From Nocardia sp. NBC_01503 (GTDB lineage Bacteria; Actinomycetota; Actinomycetes; Mycobacteriales; Mycobacteriaceae): DNA of 64,000 nucleotides. Made by a program: the position numbers and the translations under genes. Shown here piece by piece: positions 58,339-64,000 of this stretch. Under the pieces are notes generated by a model. The model was not told the DNA's origin. It did not search any database and saw only the letters and a program-made list of their open reading frames with translations. The stretch is from positions 434,001 through 498,000 of the forward strand of contig NZ_CP109596.1 of NCBI RefSeq assembly GCF_036327755.1. The letters run 5' to 3'. Position 1 is the first letter of the stretch. Every line of letters starts with the position of its first letter.

Positions 58339-58602
58339 GTGGCAAACATCAAGTCCCAGATGAAGCGGATCCGCACCAACGAGCTTGCGCGTCAGCGCAA
58401 CCAGTCGGTCAAGTCCGCGCTGCGCACCTCGATCCGCAAGTTCCGCGAGGCCGCTGCCGCGGGCGAGAAGGACAAGGCGATCGAGCTGCTGCAGTCCGCC
58501 AGCAAGAGCCTGGACAAGGCCGCCTCGAAGGGCGTTATCCACGCCAACCAGGCCGCCAACAAGAAGTCGGCGCTGTCGCTGGCCTTCAACAAGCTCGGCT
58601 GA
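58339..58602 (+). CDS. rpsT: 30S ribosomal protein S20
   Basis: 87-residue basic ribosomal protein binding 16S r[23 protein letters not shown] and [20 protein letters not shown] are characteristic of S20. GTG 58339 follows GAGGAAA. Divergent from the ATP-grasp gene. A terminator-like stem follows. Confidence 0.97.
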   Translation: MANIKSQMKRIRTNELARQRNQSVKSALRTSIRKFREAAAAGEKDKAIELLQSASKSLDKAASKGVIHANQAANKKSALSLAFNKLG

Positions 58603-58639
58603 CAACCCCGGTATACGTACCGCCCTTTATGCATCGAAC

Positions 58640-58670
58640 AGCCGCTGCGGCCACGACGACCGCGGCGGCT
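58640..58670 (+). terminator. Terminator of rpsT
   Basis: AGCCGC-TGCGG (58640-58650) can pair with CCGC-GGCGGCT (58660-58670), followed by TTGTCGTT, 38 bases after the rpsT stop. Confidence 0.6.
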
Positions 58671-58693
58671 TTGTCGTTCCCGAGAACGCGGCG

Positions 58694-58823
58694 CAACAAC
58701 TGATTTCGCAAGGTGTGGGTAACTCGCCGGGTACGTCCAAAATAGTTTCGGCACCCATCCGACAGACGCATGCACCGCGGTCAACGGCACCTTGCCGGGC
58801 GCCAAAGCCTCGGGGAGGCGGGA
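58694..58823 (+). repeat. Dispersed 130-bp intergenic repeat, copy 3
   Basis: 130 bp, more diverged than copies 1 and 2, but with ACAACTGATTTCGC at the left end, GGGTAACTCGCCGGGTACG inside, and GGGAGGCGGGAC at the right end. It lies between the rpsT terminator and the LGFP-repeat gene. No gene is supported within 58603-58928. Confidence 0.75.
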
Positions 58824-58928
58824 CAGCAACTTGCTGACTTGCGTGGTTCCCTGCAAGATGGCTGCGATTGGGCTGGGGCCCGTTCGAACGTCGGGGGACG
58901 TTGTTTACCACCTGCGTTGGGAGATCTC

Positions 58929-59672
58929 TTGACACCGCTACGCCGTAAGAATTCGTCCTTGACCCGTGGGGCGGTGGCCGCCGGTGCGGTCGCTCTCGCG
59001 TTGATCAGCGGGGTTGGCACGGCTGCCGCCCGGCCGATCGGACCGTTCGATGTCGGCGGGGCGATCGAGGTCGAGTACGACCAGGCGGGTGGGCCCGGAT
59101 TCTTCGGTGATCCGACCGGGCCGGAGAGCGATGCGGCGGGTGGGGGCAAGAAGCAGGAGTTCGCCAATAACGTCGCCATCTACTGGACTCCGGCGACCGA
59201 CGCGCACGCTATCGGCGGGGCTATTCGCGATAAGTGGCGTGGAGTGGGCGCGGAGTCCGGGGCATTGAAGTACCCGACCACCGATGAGGGGGCCACCGGC
59301 AAGCCGGGGCGGTTCCAGCACTTCCAGGGTGGATCGATCTACTGGTCCGTCGGCTCGGGCACGCATGTGGTGAGCGGCGCTATCCGCGACAAGTACGCGG
59401 CGGCCGGATGGGAGAACAGCCCGCTGGGGTTCCCCATCTCCGATGAGGCCAAGACCAATAAGGGTGACGGGCGCTACCAACTGTTCGAGGGTGGGGCGAT
59501 CTACACCTCGCAGAAGGGCGGGACCCGCACCATCTGGGGCGCCATCCGCGACGAGTGGGTGCGCAACGGTTCGGAGAACGGGCGCTACGGCTACCCGACC
59601 AGCGATGAGTACGACTACAAGGACGGCAAGGCGCAGCAGTTCGTCGGCGGCGAGATCACCTGGACGCCGTAG
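58929..59672 (+). CDS. LGFP-repeat secreted cell-wall protein
   Basis: 247-residue exported protein with a signal peptide (basic start, then GAVALALISGVGTAAARP). The mature part has LGFP-type repeats of about 50-55 residues, with cores ALKYPTTDEG, PLGFPISDEA and RYGYPTSDEY, each preceded by HAIGGAIRDKW-, HVVSGAIRDKY- or IWGAIRDEW-like segments. Such repeats anchor proteins to the arabinogalactan-mycolate wall. TTG 58929 follows GGGAG; an open frame upstream spans the repeat and is rejected. It precedes a strong terminator. Confidence 0.85.
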   Translation: MTPLRRKNSSLTRGAVAAGAVALALISGVGTAAARPIGPFDVGGAIEVEYDQAGGPGFFGDPTGPESDAAGGGKKQEFANNVAIYWTPATDAHAIGGAIRDKWRGVGAESGALKYPTTDEGATGKPGRFQHFQGGSIYWSVGSGTHVVSGAIRDKYAAAGWENSPLGFPISDEAKTNKGDGRYQLFEGGAIYTSQKGGTRTIWGAIRDEWVRNGSENGRYGYPTSDEYDYKDGKAQQFVGGEITWTP

Positions 59673-59696
59673 GCACACCGCGAATAAGCGATAGAA

Positions 59697-59728
59697 ATCC
59701 GCCCGAGCACCACGGTGCTCGGGCGGAT
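59697..59728. terminator. Bidirectional terminator between the LGFP gene and holA
   Basis: Perfect 15-bp stem ATCCGCCCGAGCACC / GGTGCTCGGGCGGAT with an AC loop, 24 bases after the LGFP-protein stop and about 80 bases past the convergent holA stop. Confidence 0.85.
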
Positions 59729-59806
59729 CGCGTTGTACGGGCCGAGGCCGCGGGTCGACCGGCGCGATGCGGGACGGCAGGCCGACGCGTCCGAAGGTGG
59801 TTCCGA

Positions 59807-60778
59807 TCAGGCGGATTCGCGGAGATCCAGAATGCGGGCGAGGGCGTGCTCGAGCGCGTAATTGGTATCTGCCGCACCGCCTTTGACGTCGGCGTTCAGG
59901 CCCGCGACGACTTTGAGGGCCGCGCCGATGGTGGCGCCGGTCCAGCCTCTGGCCTGGGCCTGGGCCTTCTTCACCTTCCACGGCGGCATGCCGAGATCGC
60001 CCGCGAGTTTGAACGGGTCGCCGCGCCCCGCCGAGCCGACACGGGCGATGGTGTGCACCGAATCGGCGAGCGCGTCGGCGAGCAGGACGGCGGGGACACC
60101 GCGGTCGGTGGCCCAGCGCAGCGCCTCCATGGCGGCCGGGCGATCGCCGGAGACGGCCAGGTCGGCGACGTCGAAGCCGGTGACCTCCGCCTTACCGGAG
60201 TAGTAGCGGTGCACGGCGGCGATATCGATCTTGCCGCCGGTGTCGGCGACCAATTGTGAACTGGCGGCGGCCAATTCGCGCAGATCGGAGCCGATCGCCT
60301 CGATCAGGGCCTGCACCACGTCCGGTGAGACGCGGACGTTCGCGGCGCGGAACTCATTGCGCACGAACTCGATTCGCTCACCGGCCTTGGTGAGTTTGGC
60401 CGCCTGATGCACAACCGCGCCCATCTTCTGCAGTGCGGGGGCGAGCGCCTTGGCGCGACCGCCGCCGGAGTGCAGCACCACCAGCACCACGCCTTCGGGC
60501 GGTGAGGAGGCGGCGTCGGTCACGACCGCGACCGCATCCTTACCCGCCTCGGCGGCGGCCTCGAGCACGATCACCCGGTCCTCGGCGAAGAGTGAGGGGC
60601 TCAGCAGTTCCGCCAACTCCGGCGCACTCGCATCCCCCGCCCGCAGCCGGTCCACCGGCATGGAGTCCGGCTCCGACGAGGCGGCTCGCGCCTGTGCGGT
60701 AATCGCCGACACCGCCCGCTCGATCAGCAGTTCTTCATCACCGAGCACGAGATGCAGGGGTGCGGGTCGTTGGCTCAC
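59807..60778 (-). CDS. holA: DNA polymerase III delta subunit
   Basis: 323-residue clamp-loader subunit that opens the beta sliding clamp. It starts [20 protein letters not shown] (the N-terminal delta fold) and has the C-terminal motif [21 protein letters not shown] 60778 follows AGGAT; a longer frame to 60817 has no signal. It is downstream of comEC on the same strand, as in mycobacteria (Rv2413c). Confidence 0.92.
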   Translation of the reverse strand: MSQRPAPLHLVLGDEELLIERAVSAITAQARAASSEPDSMPVDRLRAGDASAPELAELLSPSLFAEDRVIVLEAAAEAGKDAVAVVTDAASSPPEGVVLVVLHSGGGRAKALAPALQKMGAVVHQAAKLTKAGERIEFVRNEFRAANVRVSPDVVQALIEAIGSDLRELAAASSQLVADTGGKIDIAAVHRYYSGKAEVTGFDVADLAVSGDRPAAMEALRWATDRGVPAVLLADALADSVHTIARVGSAGRGDPFKLAGDLGMPPWKVKKAQAQARGWTGATIGAALKVVAGLNADVKGGAADTNYALEHALARILDLRESA

Positions 60779-60820
60779 GCGGTCGATCCTACGAGCCCGC
60801 CCCGACAACCCCGGCACCCG

Positions 60821-62362
60821 TCACCCCGTGCCGAGTCGCGGACGCGATCCCGCTATGAGCAGACCGCACAGCACCGCGGCGATCACACCGGAGCGAACCC
60901 CGGTCGGGAGTGTGATCGAGGCGCCGAGCGCGGCGGCCCGATCGGCGACGGTGAGCAGCCACCATAGGGGTGGTGCGGTGCAGTACAGCACCAACTCCCC
61001 GAGCGGAGCCCAGCCGCACGCCAGTATCGCCCCGATGGCTCCCAGTACGGTGATCGGCGCGATCACCGGCTCCACCAGCACATTGACGCCGATGGCCACC
61101 AGGCTCAAATGCCCGGTGATGGCGATGACCACCGGCGTGGTGACCACGAAGGCCGCGGCCGCCACCGCGAAGGCGTCGGCGGGCACCCGCCACCAGCCAT
61201 GTGCGCGAAGCCGATCCGACCATCCCGGCGCGAGCACTATGAGTCCGGCCGTAGCGAGAACGGACAGTGCGAACCCCGCATCCACCGCCAACCGTGGCGA
61301 CCACGCCAGCAAGCCGATGATCGCGGTGCACAGCGCGGGTAGCGCCTGCTTGCGCCGTCCGGTGCAGAGTGCGAGCAGAGCCACCGCTCCCATGACCGCC
61401 GCCCGTAAGACGCTCGGCGAGGGCCGGGCCAGAATCACGAAGAGCAGCAACGCGATTCCCGCCGCCACCGCGCCGACGCGAGGATCAACGGTCAGTGTTC
61501 GCATCGAAACCACCACGGCCCCGAGCAGAATGGTGATATTCGCGCCGCTGACAGCGGTCAAGTGCGCCAGATCCGTCTCTCGAAAGTTCTCCCGCACCCG
61601 CTCGGGTAGCCGCGAGGTATCCCCGATCACCAACCCCGGCAACAACCCTGCCGCATCGCCGGGCAACGCCCGCTGTGCCGCCATGGCGAAATCCGCCCGC
61701 ACCCGTCCGGCCCCACGCTGCCACCAGGGCGCGACCCCCACCGCCAGCGGCGGCCCCTCCGCGCGCAGCACCACCACCGTCAAATCCGCCCGCCACGCCG
61801 CCGACACCCGCGCCCGAAACACCACCTCCTGCCCCGGCAACAACCCCTTCCACCCCACCTCGGGCGACAGCACCGTCACCGCTCCCCCGCCCCGCACCAC
61901 CTCCCCACCCACCCGGAACTCGACCAGATCCCCCCGCACCAGCACCTTCTTCCCACCGAATCGCCGCTCGCCCAACTCCTTCGGATCATCCGCGACAACC
62001 ACTCGTACCCGCACCCACTCCCCCTTCCCCACCGCCCGCAACGGATGCCCCTGCACCCGCCACTCATGCCAGGCCCCCGCCCCCGCAAATCCGGCCCCCA
62101 CCGAAAACGCCCCCAACAACACCCACCCCACCCCTTTCCGCAACCCCCTCCCCTTCGGCCGAATCATCAACCCCCACAATCCCGCCGCCAACAACAAACA
62201 CCCCACAGCCGTACAAACCCCCACCCGCCACCCGCCCACCAACGCCACAATCGTCGCCCCCCAGCAGCAGAACGCAGCGGGCACCAACCGAGCATCCAAC
62301 TCTTCCGGCACCTTGTCGCCGTCGAGAGCAGCGCCCTGTTCGGCATCCCCGTCGGCGGTCAT
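60821..62362 (-). CDS. comEC: ComEC/Rec2-family membrane protein
   Basis: 513-residue inner membrane protein with many helices. The competence domain is seen in HLTAVSGANITILLGAVVVS and PSPSVLRAAVMGAVALLALC. An N-terminal DUF4131/OB-fold region (ARVSAAWRADLTVVVLRAEG) is present. The C-terminal metallo-beta-lactamase domain of full ComEC is missing: the protein ends after the helices at SRPRLGTG. ATG 62362 follows GGAGGGG by 10 bases; an upstream frame to 62404 is possible. DNA uptake is inferred, not shown for this genus. Confidence 0.88.
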   Translation of the reverse strand: MTADGDAEQGAALDGDKVPEELDARLVPAAFCCWGATIVALVGGWRVGVCTAVGCLLLAAGLWGLMIRPKGRGLRKGVGWVLLGAFSVGAGFAGAGAWHEWRVQGHPLRAVGKGEWVRVRVVVADDPKELGERRFGGKKVLVRGDLVEFRVGGEVVRGGGAVTVLSPEVGWKGLLPGQEVVFRARVSAAWRADLTVVVLRAEGPPLAVGVAPWWQRGAGRVRADFAMAAQRALPGDAAGLLPGLVIGDTSRLPERVRENFRETDLAHLTAVSGANITILLGAVVVSMRTLTVDPRVGAVAAGIALLLFVILARPSPSVLRAAVMGAVALLALCTGRRKQALPALCTAIIGLLAWSPRLAVDAGFALSVLATAGLIVLAPGWSDRLRAHGWWRVPADAFAVAAAAFVVTTPVVIAITGHLSLVAIGVNVLVEPVIAPITVLGAIGAILACGWAPLGELVLYCTAPPLWWLLTVADRAAALGASITLPTGVRSGVIAAVLCGLLIAGSRPRLGTG

Positions 62363-62420
62363 CTCGGGACCGCCCCTCCGTAAAATGCCTGCCACTGTGG
62401 GCATTCGAGATATTCGCGGC

Positions 62421-63707
62421 TCATATCGTCACCGCCGTGCGGAGGCGGTTGAGGCGGGCCGGGCCTATGCCTTCTATTTCGGCCAGTTGGTCTATCGAGG
62501 TGAAGCGGCCGTGCTGGGTGCGCCAGGTGAGGATGGCGCGGGCGGTGATCGGGCCTACGCCGGGGAGGGTGTCGAGTTGGGCTTCGGTCGCGGTGTTGAG
62601 GTTGACCTTCGCCGCGGGGCCGGTGGTGCGGGCCGGGGCGGTGGATGCCGCTGCGGCCGAAGGGGTTCCGGTCGCGCTGATGACTTTGCTGCCGATTTGG
62701 ACCTGCTGGTTCGCGGTGCGGGGGCCGGTGCGGCCGACTACGAGTTGGTCGCCGTCGCAGAGGTGCTGGGCGAGGTTGAGGCCGGACAGGTCCGCTTCGG
62801 GACGGGGAGTCGCCGCTGCGAGGGCATCGGCCACGCGCGCTCCGAGCGGGAAACGGCGCAGGCCGCCGTGCTCGACCATGCCTATCACGCTGATGACCAA
62901 TTCACCGGTCGAGGCGGGATGACCGTTCGCCTCGTTGGGCGACCCGGCCGACGAATTCGGCGCGGCGACAGGGGCTTCCGCCCCGGGAATCGCGCCGGGA
63001 GGAACCGCCGGTGCGGCGGCACGCCCGGTGGGTACCGTGGACCCACCGGATTGGGGAGCCGATCCATTCGGGGCAACCCCGGCAACGGTGGCAGCGGCGT
63101 TCTCACCGGGCGTGGTGGCCGCGTCGGGCATCGCGGTTTCCCCGACGGTTATCGGCGGAACCGGTTGCGCCACGGGCCTTTCCCGGAATGAGACCAGTGC
63201 GGCCAGAACGACCGCGACCGCGGCCACCGCCGCCAGCACGAGTGCGCCACGCGGACCCGGATCCCACCTGGTGCCACGGAAGCGCTCGGGCACCAGGCGT
63301 TCATGCCAGAGCGAGACCGGACCACACGGCTCGGAAAGCCATGCGGGCGTGGATGTCCCGCCGCCGCCGTATGGGTCGGCATGCGGGACGGTGTCGTTTC
63401 GATCCGCCGAGCCCCGCTCACGCGCGGACGTGCTCGGATGCTCCGGGCGCTCGTCGAAGTCCGAGTCCCGCTCACGCCGGGACGAATTCGGCTCCGTCCA
63501 CTCATCGGGCTCTGAGTGCCGCTCATTGTCCGAGCGGTCGGTGTCCCAGCCGTCGGCGTCGCAGCCGCGAATAATTCGCCCGGGAACGGGCAGGGATTCG
63601 GCGTTCCAACGGGGTGGATGGGGCGGGGTCGGGGTGAATTGCGGCGGTGGGTCGATGAGGCCGCCGAGGCGGCGGCTGACCTCGCTGCGTTCGTCGGTTC
63701 TTGGCAT
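62421..63707 (-). CDS. comEA: ComEA-like helix-hairpin-helix DNA-binding protein
   Basis: 428-residue protein. The N-terminal 160 residues are acidic and low-complexity. A membrane helix (GALVLAAVAAVAVVLAALVS) follows, then a Pro/Ala linker, an SLBB-type segment (ISVIGMVEHGGLRRFPLGAR), and a C-terminal double HhH (VNLNTATEAQLDTLPGVGPI, then IDQLAEIEGIGPARLNRLR). The long cytoplasmic leader is unusual for ComEA. ATG 63707 is chosen by the start of the charged region. It is upstream of comEC, with about 58 bp between. Confidence 0.85.
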   Translation of the reverse strand: MPRTDERSEVSRRLGGLIDPPPQFTPTPPHPPRWNAESLPVPGRIIRGCDADGWDTDRSDNERHSEPDEWTEPNSSRRERDSDFDERPEHPSTSARERGSADRNDTVPHADPYGGGGTSTPAWLSEPCGPVSLWHERLVPERFRGTRWDPGPRGALVLAAVAAVAVVLAALVSFRERPVAQPVPPITVGETAMPDAATTPGENAAATVAGVAPNGSAPQSGGSTVPTGRAAAPAVPPGAIPGAEAPVAAPNSSAGSPNEANGHPASTGELVISVIGMVEHGGLRRFPLGARVADALAAATPRPEADLSGLNLAQHLCDGDQLVVGRTGPRTANQQVQIGSKVISATGTPSAAAASTAPARTTGPAAKVNLNTATEAQLDTLPGVGPITARAILTWRTQHGRFTSIDQLAEIEGIGPARLNRLRTAVTI

Positions 63708-63856
63708 GGAACCGACGGTATGACCGGGAGCGAACTCTGCCTCGGGGTCGACCTGGGGTTTCGCTGAGCCTGTGGATGGTTTTCGGCATTGTGGACAACG
63801 GGATTCCACAACCAGCGGGTCCCACGCTCAACGCTGTGAGCTGCGCGGTCGCGGTG

Positions 63857-64000
63857 TCAGCCGCAGCCGCCGGGGACCACGAGCGCACCTACCGCACCCA
63901 TTCCCAGGTGTACTCCCAGGGTTGGTCCGAACTCGGTGACGATCAGCTCTCGAATACCGGGGATCAGATCGCGGAGTTGACCGGCGATCGTGTTCGCGGC
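63857..64000 (-). CDS. DegV family protein, C-terminal end (partial)
   Basis: Last 47 codons of a gene that begins beyond the right edge. The sequence IRELIVTEFGPTLGVHLGMG, then AVGALVVPGGCG, matches the end of DegV fatty-acid-binding proteins, where the conserved histidine and glycines contact the lipid. In M. tuberculosis a degV gene (Rv2417c) precedes the comEA region, supporting the call. Confidence 0.75.
   Translation of the reverse strand, partial: AANTIAGQLRDLIPGIRELIVTEFGPTLGVHLGMGAVGALVVPGGCG

Noticed and set aside
58770..58928. Longer start for the LGFP-repeat protein
   Set aside because: The extension covers the 130-bp repeat and would place the signal peptide 60 residues inside; TTG 58929 has a good ribosome binding site.
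60450..63191. 913-codon plus-strand Pro/Thr/Ala-rich frame over holA, comEC and comEA
   Set aside because: GC-driven shadow; the minus-strand genes have clear domains and ordered starts.

Overview
The window is GC-rich actinobacterial DNA. GTG and TTG starts are frequent and most genes have a clear purine-rich ribosome binding site. It most likely comes from Nocardia or a close relative in the Mycobacteriales. The reasons are an antigen-85-like mycolyltransferase homologue, an LGFP-repeat cell-wall protein, two lipoprotein/membrane proteins of a type I associate with Nocardia (DUF7373-like), and gene order recalling Mycobacterium tuberculosis in blocks (serB2-ctaD-fecB-nrdF, nrdHIE, the lepA region, and transglutaminase/alpha-E/ATP-grasp-rpsT-holA-comEC-comEA-degV). 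The species cannot be named from sequence alone.

Layout. 1-7185: serB2 (partial), nitronate monooxygenase, ctaD, fecB, nrdF, mgtE. 7186-12645: a long structured mgtE leader, a histidine phosphatase, a PucR/CdaR-type regulator, a secreted lipase, a small hypothetical and a secreted mycolyltransferase-like esterase. 13092-13996: a toxin-antitoxin locus with a palindromic operator and an apparently frameshifted toxin. 14059-16979: nrdHIE. Candidate NrdR box pairs lie both here and upstream of the distant nrdF. 17429-20828: a secreted G1-type glutamic peptidase, an FMN reductase with a divergent TetR regulator, and nadE. 21233-25363: molybdenum cofactor genes moaD, moaA, moeA, a moaC-moaB fusion and moaE. 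25370-30736: a CobW GTPase, then a purine-catabolism group (PucR regulator, uricase, NCS2 permease). 30969-35533: a thiamine-binding-type protein with an overlapping HTH protein, then the sulfate ABC transporter cysA-cysW-cysT-cysP.

35882-47457: M48 peptidase, small membrane and acidic proteins, GH15 glucosidase, a dynamin-like GTPase translationally coupled to a Pro/Ala-rich protein with WQLP repeats, lepA, a secreted protein and a PemK-like protein. 47513-53133 holds two consecutive copies of a membrane Ser/Thr kinase plus DUF7373-type protein cassette, followed by a 44-bp minisatellite and an aquaporin. 54436-63707: transglutaminase, alpha-E protein and circularly permuted ATP-grasp protein, then rpsT, an LGFP-repeat protein, holA, comEC, comEA and the 3' end of a degV gene.

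Two dispersed intergenic repeat families stand out. One is a 130-bp element with conserved ends (three copies: 4531, 20885, 58694). The other is a REP-like long palindrome built around CATCCCGGC (four copies: 28150, 30859, 31673, 39743), mostly between convergent gene ends. The most unusual coding content is the duplicated kinase/DUF7373 cassette, the GTPase/WQLP pair, and the toxin gene that needs a -1 shift on a run of six G residues. All assignments come from reading the sequence and recalled family knowledge. No database search was run.
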